Shown here one piece after another: positions 9,349 to 19,672 of a stretch of 64,000 nucleotides of DNA. The notes under the pieces were generated by a model, which saw nothing but the letters and a program-made list of their open reading frames with translations, ran no database searches and was not told where the DNA came from. The first letter of the stretch is position 1, and each line of letters opens with the position of its first letter. A program made the position numbers and the translations under genes. The DNA comes from Acanthacorydalis orientalis (Eukaryota > Arthropoda > Insecta > Megaloptera > Corydalidae): assembly GCA_034766995.1 (NCBI GenBank), contig CM068313.1, forward strand, positions 54,365,481 through 54,429,480, written 5' to 3'.

Positions 9349-10440
9349 TCAGGGAATGATGTGCACTGTCAAGAGGTCAAACTTCTGGGCAGGTTTTAGA
9401 CTAATTCCCGCGATACGCTTCGCACAGACCCTTAGGGCATCTACTGCGCAGCGGTTGTCTAGCCCCTTCCAGGGGCTGAAATCTACCCCCAGGTATTTGA
9501 TCCTCCCTGTCGCCTCACAATAATGGACATCGCGGCCAATTTGCAGATCAGGTTTTCGCACGTCTTTTTCGCGGCCACCACCTCGAACGCAATGCATTTC
9601 GGCAATGAGACCCCCATGCCGAGGGCATTCAGAAAGCCGCATACCATGCCGAGAAGGCTGTCCGCTTCCGCACTGTCCTTGCCCAGCAAGACTAGGTTAT
9701 CGGCGAAGGCTAGGAGTGCGACCTTTACCTCCCTGAGTGGTATCCCAAGTCCACTCTCCGCTACTTTCTCCACCAGCGGGTCCATTATCAAGTTAAGCAG
9801 GAGTGGCGACAAGGGGTCCCCTTGCTTCACGCCTCTATTGACACTCACATTACATACCCCGTCTGAGTACTTGATGGTTGTGGTGACGTCCATGTACGTC
9901 TTCCTCACATATTTGGCGATTTCTGCTGGAACGCCTTTCCTTTCCAACGCGGCCCTCAGTGCCGAGTGTGGGATCGTGTCGAACGCCTTCGCTATGTCGA
10001 TCACGATTACCACACACCCTCCTCGTCTTTTTGCTAGACGCAACACTTCGTTCAAGACAAAAACATTCGAGCCTGTACTCCCCTTGGAACAGAACCCCTT
10101 TTGTCTTAGACACAGTTCTACTTTCCCCCTCAACCTTGCGTCTAACAGTGCGGAGAAGACTCGACTAACTATTGAGGAGATAGTAAGGGGTCTCCAATTG
10201 CGAGCCTCCGTAGCGTCCCTATCCCCCTTGGGGATTAGGCATGTCCTGTTCTCTTTCCAGCTTACTGGGTGGACCTTATATGCGGCCACCAGGTTGAACA
10301 GGACACTTATTATCCGTGGCACTCCGGTCTTATTGAGGGTACTGGTCACCACCCCGTCCGGCCCCGGTGCACTGTTGCCCTTGCGGCTCTTGAGGTTACG
10401 CTCGACCTCGTCTTCCGTGAATTCCGGGAAGATCATCTCA
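9349..10440 (-). pseudogene. R2-type reverse transcriptase domain, copy 1
   Basis: The frame 9483-10436 holds RT motifs in order: N-S-A-P-G-P-D-G-V, N-W-R-P-L-T-I-S-S-I, D-I-A-K-A-F-D-T-I-P, G-V-K-Q-G-D-P-L-S-P-L-L-L-N-L and the active-site box. That box reads A-F-A-D-N instead of F-A-D-D, so one catalytic Asp is lost. A frameshift near 9530-9600 moves the thumb region (I-K-Y-L-G-V-D-F-S-P-W-K-G) into the frame 9349-9642. Long plus-strand ORFs over this stretch are antisense shadows. Confidence 0.9.
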
Positions 10441-10612
10441 GGTGGCGCCGGAGCGCATCGCCCTGAGGAGAAAAGGTGTTCTACGTTATCGACGCCGGAC
10501 GTGCCCCATAGCTCGTTTTATATCGTCCGGACGTCTCTGACGCATGGTACGTTCGGCCTGTGTAGCGGGATCCTGCCGTTCTCGTCGACCTCTCCCTTGC
10601 AGATCTTGTCTG

Positions 10613-11752
10613 CTAGCTCCTTTGGCGATTTGTTGTAGAGCTCTTGGCAGATTGCGTAACGGTATTGCCTATGTCTGCCACTGTTATGTACGACCCGTCT
10701 ACGAGCTCCCCGATCCGCGCCGTTCCAAGACCCTCGGTATTCACATTGGTGAGGTTCCTCAGGCCGACATCGACAAACGTGTTGATCAGGTTCTCAGCCC
10801 GAAAAACCGAGCCGCTCTCAGAGAGCGAAGCGCATAGAACCCTGATGAGGGCTTCGGCGCAGAGTTTGGCATCGAGTTCGCCTTCGTCCTCCTCCACTAG
10901 GCTAGCTCGAGCGGCAGATAGAAATCTGTCCCTCCAGTCGGTTTCCGCGCGGTCGGGATCGGCAAGGCGAACCTCGCTGCTCACCTCCCGCTGGTCCGTG
11001 CCAGGTAGTTCGTCGACCTGAGGAAAGAGTGGCCCTCGTGGCGTAACAACCCTCTCCTCGTCTGCCTGCGAGTTAGCTGGGTCGGAAAGAGACACACGGG
11101 CCGCAGGAGGGGTTTCATATTCGGCCTTAAGACATCGCCTTTTGTCCGAAATCTGCTTAAACGTCTTGCCCTCCAGATACCTTGCAAGCATCACGTTCGG
11201 AAACCGCACGTCCTCTACCTCGTGTTCTCTTGCCCTCGACGTGATGACCTCGTCCTCCGACCACACGCTAGCTTCGCGGCCTCTTCCTTTTTGACGTCGT
11301 TGCAGTCGTGGGTGTCGCTGCTCGGTCTTTATTTCTTTTGTCTGGGTGTGCGTGCCGTTCTTGTTGGGTTAGTCCGCGAAGTGTCCCAAACTCCCTGAGG
11401 CACTCTCCGCAGAGGAAGTTACCCGCCGCAGGAGCTACAGGTAACCCCCGCACTTCGGATAGTGGCAACAAACAGAATGGAAACTCCCCCTGAACACTCC
11501 GTCGCACTTGCGACACCCCCAGACAGGAATGACACCACTGTGCACACTCTGATAATGTCTTGCGAGGTCCTTGCGTGAGTGTAGATACACGCTTTTCCCT
11601 TTCTTTGTACACTGGTTACACTTGGTAACTCCATCTGTCCAGGGATGCATTATTGCATTAGTCTCCCATCCGTCGCATCTTTCTACGACTACCCTCCATT
11701 CATTTCTATTTGGCGCTTGTGCTGCTGCGCCAACGAACTGTGGTCCTTCCAT
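10613..11752 (-). pseudogene. R2-type N-terminal zinc fingers and Myb-like region
   Basis: I take the protein start at the Met at 11752. Zinc fingers follow: C-N-Q-C ... H-Y-Q-S-V-H, then C-R-K-C with a degenerate partner, then, in a shifted frame (11268-11612), C-G-E-C-L-R-E-F ... H-A-H. The frame 10613-11266 begins W-S-E-D-E, with L-E-G-K-T-F-K-Q-I-S-D-K-R-R, a Myb-like DNA-binding segment. Three fingers plus Myb is one of the known R2-superfamily layouts. At least two frameshifts break the region. Confidence 0.75.
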
Positions 11753-12107
11753 TGCTCTGTGACTAGACGTTCACCTGCAATAAATATGGACAGGTTACCG
11801 ATCATGTTCGTCTTAGAGTGGTTGCCCAGCCACTCGCTCCTTCGGAGGGAGCTAGGCTCCCCTTCTAGACGGATTCTGTACGTCCCAGGTCAGAGGCTCT
11901 GACCTGAAGGGGTCTAGTCCGAAAACGGAGCGTGCCTCACAAATGCGTTAGAGGGTAGAGCTCCGCATGTAGCTCAAGCTCCCCCAGTAGCGTACTCTCA
12001 TACCCATACATCTACCGTAGTGGATGTCGACTCAATTAGCCTACTCCCGTTGGCCCTCACTCCAGCTTAGTGAGGTTACCGGCCCCAACGTGCTGCAGAA
12101 ACTGTAT
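11753..12107 (-). other. R2-type 5' untranslated region with strong hairpins
   Basis: It is non-coding and GC-rich. A perfect AGGTCAGAG/CTCTGACCT hairpin lies at about 11886-11904. At the extreme 5' end, 12049-12090, a 6-bp CGTTGG/CCAACG stem encloses a second 6-bp CCTCAC/GTGAGG stem. This order resembles P1 and P3 of HDV-like ribozymes known from R2 elements. P2 and P4 were not found, so the ribozyme call stays tentative. Confidence 0.4.
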
Positions 12108-13492
12108 TAGTATTTAATTTACCTTTTTTATAAATAATTTTATAATTAAATTCTTTTAATTTAAGTCACCATGTTACTAATTTAATATTTGGTTCTTTAA
12201 GATTAAATAACCGAACGAGTGGTCTGTGGTCAGTATAAATGGCGAATTGTTGTCTGTATAAGTATGGTCTAAAGAATTTACAGGCCTATACTATAAGCTA
12301 ATAGTTCTTTTTCTGTTGTTGCATATTTGATTCACTTGAATTTAGTGTTCGTGAGATGAAAGCTACGGGTTTGTCATTCAGAATTTGTCCTTGTTATAGA
12401 ACTGCACCGATAGCAAAATTACTAGCATCTGTCGTTAATATAAAAGAAGATTCAAAATCTGGTATTTTAATACTGGGGCATTCATTAGTAGTTCGTTACA
12501 ATGATCGAAAGATTTTATAAATTCGTGTGAATGTATTACTTTTGCGTTTTTCTTTAAACACGTGGTCATAGGTTTTGTGACTTTAGCGAAATTATCTATA
12601 AAGCGTCTATAATATCCGATTAGTCCTAATAATGATTTAATTTCTTTTTGAGATTGTGGTATTGTGAATTTTTTAATTGCGTTAAGTTTATCCGGGTTAG
12701 GTTTAACACGGTCGGGTGTTACTATATGTCTTAAATATTGTATCTCTATTCTTAAAAATTCAGATTTGTCCATTTGAATTTTGAAATTTGAGTCTCTAAG
12801 TCTTTGAAAGATTTGTGTTAATCTTTGAATATGTTCCTGAAGGGAAGTACTGAAAATTATTATGTTGTCTAGATAGACAAAGAAAGTTTCATTCTGTAAT
12901 CCTCTAAGAATATTGTCCGTCACTCTCTGAAATGTCCAAGGTGCGTTTTTTAATCCGAAGGGAATACGTTTAAATTCATAATGTCCTCTTTCAGTCGAAA
13001 AACCTGTTTTTTTTTTTTTTTGAATATCTTGTGGATCAATTTCTATTTGGTGGAAAGCATTAGCAAGATCTAACGTTGAAAAATAATTCGCTTTACCTAG
13101 TTTGTCTAAAATTTCGGTTATATTAGGTAAGGGGTATTTAACATTTATTGTTTTTTCGTTTAATTTGTGATAGTCAATTACCATACGCCATTTCTTTTTA
13201 TTTGATGCGTCTAATTTTTTAGGTACTATCCAAATCGGGCTAGACCAAGAGGAATTCGTATTTTGAATAATTTTTTGTTTCAATAGTTTATTAATTTGTC
13301 CATTAACTTCCGTTCTATGAATTTCTGGATATCTATAAGCTTTTGTATAAATTGAATTCTCTTCTGTTAAATTTATTTTGCGTCTAATTTGGTTAGTGAA
13401 CGTTAAGGGAATTTCATCGCAATAAAATATATCTTTATATTCAAGGCAAAGTTTATGTATCGCTCTCTTTTCTTCTATATTATCAGGTCTTC
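12108..13492 (-). pseudogene. pol: Errantivirus-type pol: reverse transcriptase and RNase H
   Basis: The open frame 12435-13283 is a gypsy-family RT: S-S-P-I-W-I-V-P-K-K, R-M-V-I-D-Y-H-K-L-N, F-S-T-L-D-L-A-N-A-F-H-Q-I, G-L-K-N-A-P-W-T-F-Q-R, L-G-L-I-G-Y-Y-R-R-F-I. The catalytic box reads Y-L-D-N instead of Y-L-D-D, and a K-run near 13007-13020 adds residues. The linker before RT runs to 13492. RNase H follows at 12115-12430 (Y-T-D-H-R-P-L-V) with a stop and a one-base shift. The pol is cut at 12107 by an R2-type LINE and at 13493 by R2-type fragments. The protease/gag half lies beyond 16736. Confidence 0.85.
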
Positions 13493-13725
13493 TATATATT
13501 CAGATCGACTTTCACTCTTAATCTTGCGTCTAGCAGTGCGGAGAAGATTCGACTAATCATTGAAGAGATAGTATGAGGTCTCCAATTGCGAGCCTCCGTA
13601 GCGTCCCTATCCCCCTTGGGGATTAGGCATGTCCTGTTCTCTTTCCAGCTTACTGGGTGGACCTTATGTGCGGCCACCAAGTTGAACAGGACACTTATTA
13701 CTCGTGGCACTCCGGTTTTGCGCTG
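13493..13725 (-). pseudogene. R2-type LINE fragment
   Basis: About 230 bases of the RT start (T-G-V-P-R-V-I-S-V-L-F-N-L-V-A-A, N-W-R-P-H-T-I-S-S-M-I) match 10100-10350 with more divergence than the two large copies show between themselves. It abuts the errantivirus pol at 13492. Confidence 0.8.
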
Positions 13726-14391
13726 CCTATTTCTGTAATGCAAGTTATTGATTAGTGGTACATAACATGTTGTTATAGGGCATTAGTTGTCAAACTACCC
13801 TCCCACATCTAGACTACTTGCATGGCTTGTGCCGTCACTGTCCCGGAAGGAGCTCACCCTTCCTATTCTCTGGCTTATAATTACTCGGTCAGGCCTCCTC
13901 TCCTCATCAGCATTGTATAATCGTTGCTGATCCTTTTTGGTGCAGGCCTCAAGCAGCCCTGCAATGCTTTTCTCCCTGCGCGGGACATTTGCTTGGAGGA
14001 GGAGTTCGTATCGGTGTTCCCCAGCTAGGTGGCGCACATCATTGCGCTGGAGCTCACCCTTGCTGGTCACTTGTGATCTAGATACTTGTACTGTATATAC
14101 AGCTGCATCTCCTTCCCCCTTGCGTGGACTGAGTCAGTGGGACTGAGTCAGCAGGAGAAACTAGACGTGGAGTCGACGTGTTCGTGAGGGATATCATTGA
14201 ACGTCATCGTAGCACAAGGTGCCCACCCTTGGCTGACCAACTACTTGGCCCGGATGCTTATGCATCACTGTCTTCCCTGTGTCTTCCCCTCTTGTACATG
14301 TGGACGTTGTCCAGCGTTGGAGGGGATTGCAGGGGGAGGTTCATTGTTGTTGGACGTCTTGCTATGATAAGTGACGTCAGGGGCCTTGTTA
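13726..14391. other. Unassigned segment between two R2-type pieces
   Basis: This GC-moderate stretch has a minus-strand reading (13795-14070) rich in charged residues, including E-H-R-Y-E-L-L-L-Q-A-N-V-P and D-E-E-R-R-P-D-R-V-I-I, and a direct repeat of GGACTGAGTCAG near 14125-14155. I recognise no family. It may be the downstream flank carried by the R2-type copy or another retroelement. Confidence 0.3.
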
Positions 14392-16735
14392 ATACAAGTT
14401 GCCCACTCTAGTCTGTCCGCTTTGGTATGAGATACTTGTCTCGTCTTATCATTCTTCCCCAATACGCATGGGGTAATAGCTCATGCGTAATAGGGTTCCA
14501 TTTAACTGGTAGGATTGTCCAAGAATCGATTGGCTAGTTCGATCGAGGACCTCAGCGCACAGAGTGCGATGGTCTTAAGGTTGGGCTTTGAGATGCCCAA
14601 ATCCTTTAGGATCTGTCTTGTCCTCCAAGGTAGTGCGCCCCGCGAACCAACAATCGCCGGGACTACACTCCCCTCTTCGACGCTTAGCTCTGCCGCCAGG
14701 TAGGGGAGTAGCGGGTTATATTTCGTAGTTTCTCTTCCCTCGCTCGTTGGAGAGTGGCTCCGTTCTCAAAGCGGACAGAGACGTCCACGATGTGGACCTT
14801 GACTCCGTCGCAGACAACGAGATCCGGCTTTAAACAGCCCCCTTCGAACCTATAGGAAGGTTCCCGCTGAACTTGGTGTTCCGGCATCGCAGTGAAGCAC
14901 TCCTGAAGTACCGTGACAATCTCGTCATGTCGACGTATGACACAATCATGGAACTGGCTGCATCCACCTAGAACGTGCCCTAGGGTTTCCATACTCTCAC
15001 CACAGTGCCTGCATTCGGGGGGGGGACCCTTTTATCGTATCGTCGCTTGACTATTCTCGTACCGGTGGTGTTCGACCGTAGTCGCAGTGCGTCAATAAAG
15101 CGACTAGATTTTAATAGGTTCGGTCCTCGTAGCCAGCAATTACCCATTGGGTCATTCTTAAAGGAAGAAACTCCCACGCCCTGAGATCTACAATTCGCCC
15201 AAGCGTTATGCTCCTCCCAGCGAAGGCGAACCTTTGCTTTCCGGAGCTCAGACAGGTCAGCAAGCGGCCACCGAAGACCAATCTCTCCGGCTACTCGGCC
15301 CGCCTCCCTATCCAGTCCGCTCAGGTCGAAGAGCTCATCAATGACAGGGTCTCGTTCCTCCAACAACCTAAAGTAATGCCCTAAGACTGCTGTTCGGATC
15401 CTATTTGCGATTCGGGGGAGCCCCAACCTCCGTCCCGTCGCGCCGCATACAGCAGTCCGTTTGCTGTTTGCGCGGGCAAATGGAAAATGCCTCGGACGAT
15501 CCCTCTAAGGTCTTGGTCTAACGACTCCAGTACTGTTTTGGGCGGGTGGTCCAGCGTTAGTATATAGAGGAATCAGGGAATGATGTGCACTGTCAAGAGG
15601 TCAAACTTCTGGGCAGGTTTTAGACTAATTCCCGCGACACGCTTCGCACAGACCCTTCGGGCATCTACTGCGCAGCGGTTGTCTAGCCCCTTCCAGGGGC
15701 TGAAATCTACCCCCAGGTATTTGATCCTCCCTGTCGCCTCACAATAATGGACATCGCGGCCAATTTGCAGATCAGGTTTTCGCACGTCTTTTTCGCGGCC
15801 ACCACCTCGAACGCAATGCATTTCGGCAATGAGACCCCCATGCCGAGGGCATTCAGAAAGCCGCATACCATGCCGAGAAGGCTGTCCGCTTCCGCACTGT
15901 CCTTGCCCAGCAAGACTAGGTTATCGGCGAAGGCTAGGAGTGCGACCTTTACCTCCCTGAGTGGTATCCCAAGTCCACTCTCCGCTACTTTCTCCACCAG
16001 CGGGTCCATTATCAAGTTAAGCAGGAGTGGCGACAGGGGGTCCCCTTGCTTCACGCCTCTATTGACACTCACATTACATACCCCGTCTGAGTACTTGATG
16101 GTTGTGGTGACGTCCATGTACGTCTTCCTCACATATTTGGCGATTTCTGCTGGAACGCCTTTCCTTTCCAACGCGGCCCTCAGTGCCGAGTGTGGGATCG
16201 TGTCGAACGCCTTCGCTATGTCGATCACGATTACCACACACCCTCCTCGTCTTTTTGCTAGACGCAACACTTCGTTCAAGACAAAAACATTCGAGCCTGT
16301 ACTCCCCCTGGAACAGAACCCCTTTTGTCTTAGACACAGTTCTACTTTCCCCCTCAACCTTGCGTCTAACAGTGCGGAGAAGACTCGACTAACTATTGAG
16401 GAGATAGTAAGGGGTCTCCAATTGCGAGCCTCCGTAGCGTCCCTATCCCCCTTGGGGATTAGGCATGTCCTGTTCTCTTTCCAGCTTACTGGGTGGACCT
16501 TATATGCGGCCACCAGGTTGAACAGGACACTTATTATCCGTGGCACTCCGGTCTTATTGAGGGTACTGGTCACCACCCCGTCCGGCCCCGGTGCACTGTT
16601 GCCCTTGCGGCTCTTGAGGTTACGCTCGACCTCGTCTTCCGTGAATTCCGGGAAGGAGCATCTCAGGGGGTCCCCTTGCTTCACGCCTCTATTGACACTC
16701 ACATTACATACCCCGTCTGAGCACTTGATGGTTGT
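14392..16735 (-). mobile_element. R2-type LINE, 5'-truncated copy 2
   Basis: It is nearly identical to 8198-10440. The endonuclease end (14684-14992) keeps the K-P-D ... V-D-V-S-V-R-F-E segment that copy 1 has lost, so it shows a fuller restriction-like active site. The RT (15707-16660) carries the same A-F-A-D-N lesion and the same frameshift as copy 1. At 16652-16735 the 5' end is chimeric: a second, inverted-order piece of the same RT (about 70 bases from the G-V-K-Q-G-D-P-L region) is joined in front. It abuts errantivirus protease sequence at 16736. Confidence 0.88.
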
Positions 16736-17048
16736 TACGATTTCTTTTGTACGTAGTGACATTGTTATAATGTAATTTAGGGGGGTTTATTAATGTTAGA
16801 TTTGGTTCCGTATTATCATATTCGATTGAAATTTTAGCTGTGTTCGTAGTTATTTTGCGTGTATTTAAATTTATGTTTGCGTGTAATTGTTTGAGTATAT
16901 CGACTCCTATGAGTCCATCGAGTTCATTATTAAAACGAAAAAGATAAAATTTATGTGTATCGTTTACATTAAATATTTTAAAAGTGGGAATTTTTATTGC
17001 TTGTTTGTGATTAGTTATAGCGTGCGTTGTACGAATATTAAAGTTTTC

Positions 17049-17117
<69 letters not shown>

Positions 17118-17544
17118 ATTAAAATGTTTAAAATTTTGAGATGGGTCAATTTGTGAGTCTGCTGGGTTTTCAGTATCGTAATTTAATAATTCGTCGTGAT
17201 TTAAATCAGGATATTCATATTCATTACTATAGTATTCATTTGAAAAATCATTATAATCGTATTCGTCATTATTTGCATCATTTTCGATTTGATGTTAAAA
17301 TAGTTCTTCTGATACAAAAGTGGGTTTGATACGTGAGTTACTCGAATTAGTGTCTATGGGTCCTGGATTTGGTAATCTAGTATTTCTCTGGGGATAATTT
17401 AGTTTTTGTGGCTGAGAATTTTGTTGGTTGAACATATTTCTATTTGGGAAAGTATTATTTTGGAACATGGATCTTGGAAAATTTGAATTTACAAAGTTAG
17501 GTTTAAATTGTGGATTAAACGTTTGATTAAATCGGTTAGGTAAA
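16736..17544 (-). pseudogene. pol: Errantivirus-type gag end and protease (broken)
   Basis: On the minus strand an N/Q/P-rich gag tail (about 17200-17544) leads into an acidic stretch. Beyond the AT repeat the C-terminal half of a gypsy-type protease follows (F-N-N-E-L-D-G-L-I-G-V-D-I-L-K-Q-L, near 16880-16935). The part that should hold the catalytic D-T/S-G is absent; an (AT)n tract of about 60 bases (17054-17115) sits there. It is the upstream neighbour of the RT at 12108-13492, now separated by R2-type insertions. Confidence 0.65.
17054..17115. repeat. (AT)n microsatellite
   Basis: An uninterrupted AT dinucleotide run of about 31 units lies inside the protease region. The plus-strand ORF rich in Y-I across it is an artefact. 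Confidence 0.97.
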
Positions 17545-18160
17545 TTATTGAAAGGATTTTTCTGATAGTGATTTAGATTTGTTAAAACTAAAAGATTGAT
17601 TTGGTTGCGAAATACTAAATCTATTATTATTACTATTACCCGTGTTTGGACTTCTATTAGGTATATTATTTACAGGTTTAAATATGGGTTTATTATTTAT
17701 TGGTATGGTATAATTTATATTACTAATGTTACTATTATGATGTCGAGAAAGATATTTAAAATTTCCCTCCTCTGTTACACGAGAAATTGCTTGTTCTAAT
17801 GTATCGGGGTTTATTAGTCGAACAATCGGTTGGAGTTGATATGGTAAGCCTATTATAAATGTTTTTAATGCAAATTCGTTATAATGTTGTATTTTGATAA
17901 TTTTTTCTTGTTCATTAATTATGGTCGAATTTATATCTGAAAAGAGCAAGCTACGTGTGTCTTGAATTCGCATACCGAACTGTATTGGTGTGTCGGGCGC
18001 ACAGCTCTTCTTGTCGACCGCTGCTGCGGCCGACGAGATGTGCCATACGCTGGTGCGCCAAGCGTATGGCACAGAAGTCTTTATCGGCTCGCTGCGGCGG
18101 TGAATTTATCTAACTCCAAAAGATAATCAACGGGTTCCCGACTTTTTGTATTGAGTCATT
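17545..18160 (-). pseudogene. gag: Errantivirus-type gag, middle and C-terminal part
   Basis: The frame 17545-18072 contains a capsid C-terminal-like block (F-A-L-K-T-F-I-I-G-L-P-Y-Q-L-Q-P-I-V, L-E-Q-A-I-S-R-V-T-E-E) and an N/S/F-rich tail. The Met at 18072 is not the real start; gag-like sequence (P-V-D-Y-L-L-E-L-D in another frame) continues to about 18160. A palindromic segment at 18000-18110 disturbs the frame. The N-terminal half is not found to the right. Confidence 0.7.
18040..18072. repeat. 12-bp perfect hairpin inside gag
   Basis: GTGCCATACGCT and AGCGTATGGCAC form a perfect 12-bp stem around a 9-base loop. Weaker complementarity extends outward through GC-rich arms (about 18015-18105). 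The composition differs sharply from the AT-rich gag around it. Confidence 0.85.
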
Positions 18161-18600
18161 AATGAGTCTAGGTAAGTGGCACTTGTTACACGAGATTTAT
18201 TGTTCGGTCCAATACCTCGGTATTGTTTCAGTGTCTCCACACTCCCAATTTCAATGAACATTTTGAAGAGAGGTATGAGAGGTTGGGGATGGTTATTTCT
18301 GCTCTGGAGAGATTGTATCCGGTCAAGACGTCACTCTCACATATCTGTAGAATCTGTTTAAATTTTATGAATTCTGATTTCATGGTCGCATTTGACTTAA
18401 TTAGAAATTTCCAAGGGAATGTTGGATATGAGAGTTCAATGTAGTACCTATATTTACAACTGGAGTCAGAACGCGATAAGCAAGGAAGTTTGACATTGGG
18501 TTGAGTACCACATTTTCAACAGAGTTCATTAATTGTAAAATGTTATTCAAAATGATGTCAATTGTGGTGTTATATTTGTCTAAGTGATATCTAATTATCT
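18161..18600. other. No assignable gene
   Basis: The stretch is AT-rich with short frames only. Minus-strand readings show no family I know. It joins the gag relic on the left and a mariner scrap on the right. Confidence 0.5.
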
Positions 18601-18609
18601 TCTAAATAT

Positions 18610-18735
18610 TGCCTATAAAGATTGGATCACTGTCTTTCATTAAAAATCCAGTTGAATCTAATGCAGACAGACCATGACTCATCGATCGAAACAAGTGGTA
18701 ATCAGAAGGATCAATATCTGGAGAATGCGGCGAAT
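18610..18735 (-). pseudogene. Mariner-type transposase scrap
   Basis: The minus strand reads H-S-P-D-I-D-P-S-D-Y-H-L-F-R-S-M, the signature around the third catalytic Asp of mariner transposases. Similarity does not extend clearly beyond about 40 residues. Confidence 0.6.
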
Positions 18736-19568
18736 GGAGTTTGTCTGATAGAGTCTCAATCCATCCTTTTGGAACATTATATTGAGATGATCCAGAAGCG
18801 CCTTCGTAAGCGAATGCATAACGGGGTTCTCCATTTCCTTGAGTTGCTCATAATAGGATTACCCTTCCACAAATGCTTTTTATAGCCGTTTTATATTTTG
18901 CCGGCGGTAAGCGACGTGTACGGTTGTGTACATTGACTTGACGGGTTTGTTGCCTCATTGAGGTTTTTTCTACGTTGTTAGCGGTTAGTTCCTGCTAAGT
19001 TGTTGTGGATTGCTAAGTAGTTCTGCAGTAAACGACTGTACTTTGCATCTCATGGATTGCTAGATATCCTCTACTGATTAAACGGTAGTTCCGCGAGCTC
19101 GTATTCCAATGAACTCGTTGATAAGTATCGCTTCCTTAAGTCAGTGACTGGATGAAAGTGGGCTAGAAAGTCATCTCCTTGTATAGTGTGGGCCACATCG
19201 GCGACCACATCGTTTTAATAATATCTACGGACGTATTTGGTCCGGCGAGTGTCTGCATCTTGCGACGGAGTTGCGAGTGCTAGAAATCCCCTAATTTGTT
19301 TCTTCGATTAGTCTCATGGTTTTCTTTTGTAATTTGCGATAAGGCAGTCTTTTTAAATAGTTTTTAAGCTTGACGGCCGAGTTTGCGGATCAGGTCCGCA
19401 ACTTGTGTTTAAGGTGCGGTGGGGTAATTGCCCAATTAGCAGATGAGATCTTCGTGAAGTAACTGCTGGCAGTGAATACTACTTTGGCCGGTATAATTCT
19501 GAGGCCGAGTTCTTCAGGCCGAGGTCAGAATATCGATTGATTTTCATTTCCCACGTACCCGTACTCGA
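18736..19568. other. No assignable gene
   Basis: Short frames on both strands and no recognisable domain. Several T/G-rich stretches are visible but no clear repeat ends. Confidence 0.5.
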
Positions 19569-19672
19569 AATGGTTTTTAAATATCGTTTAAAGAGGAACA
19601 GAAGAATTGTAGAAAATGCTTTTGGAATTCTGGTAAAAAGATTTCGAGTACTTGATGATGAAATAAACTGAA
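19569..19672 (+). pseudogene. Harbinger-type transposase scrap
   Basis: The plus strand reads [23 protein letters not shown], the conserved DDE_Tnp_4 block that contains the catalytic Glu of PIF/Harbinger transposases, then stops. Only this piece of about 34 codons remains. Confidence 0.7.

Larger units (their letters stand above)
8198..12107 (-). mobile_element. R2-type LINE, nearly full length, defective
   Basis: The copy runs from a 5' region at about 12107 to a 3' end at 8198 that is shared with the copy at 14392. It has an N-terminal zinc-finger/Myb region, a reverse transcriptase and a C-terminal restriction-like endonuclease, the single-ORF layout of the R2 superfamily. The reading frame is broken in several places. 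R2 elements normally sit in 28S rDNA. This one abuts an errantivirus RNase H sequence at 12108 and another R2-type fragment at 8197; no rDNA is visible. Confidence 0.85.

Noticed and set aside
9523..10638. 371-codon plus-strand ORF
   Set aside because: It is antisense to the R2-type reverse transcriptase, and its translation has no domain.
15747..16775. 342-codon plus-strand ORF
   Set aside because: It is the same antisense shadow over R2-type copy 2.
16887..17156. 89-codon plus-strand ORF with Y-I repeats
   Set aside because: It is created by the AT microsatellite.
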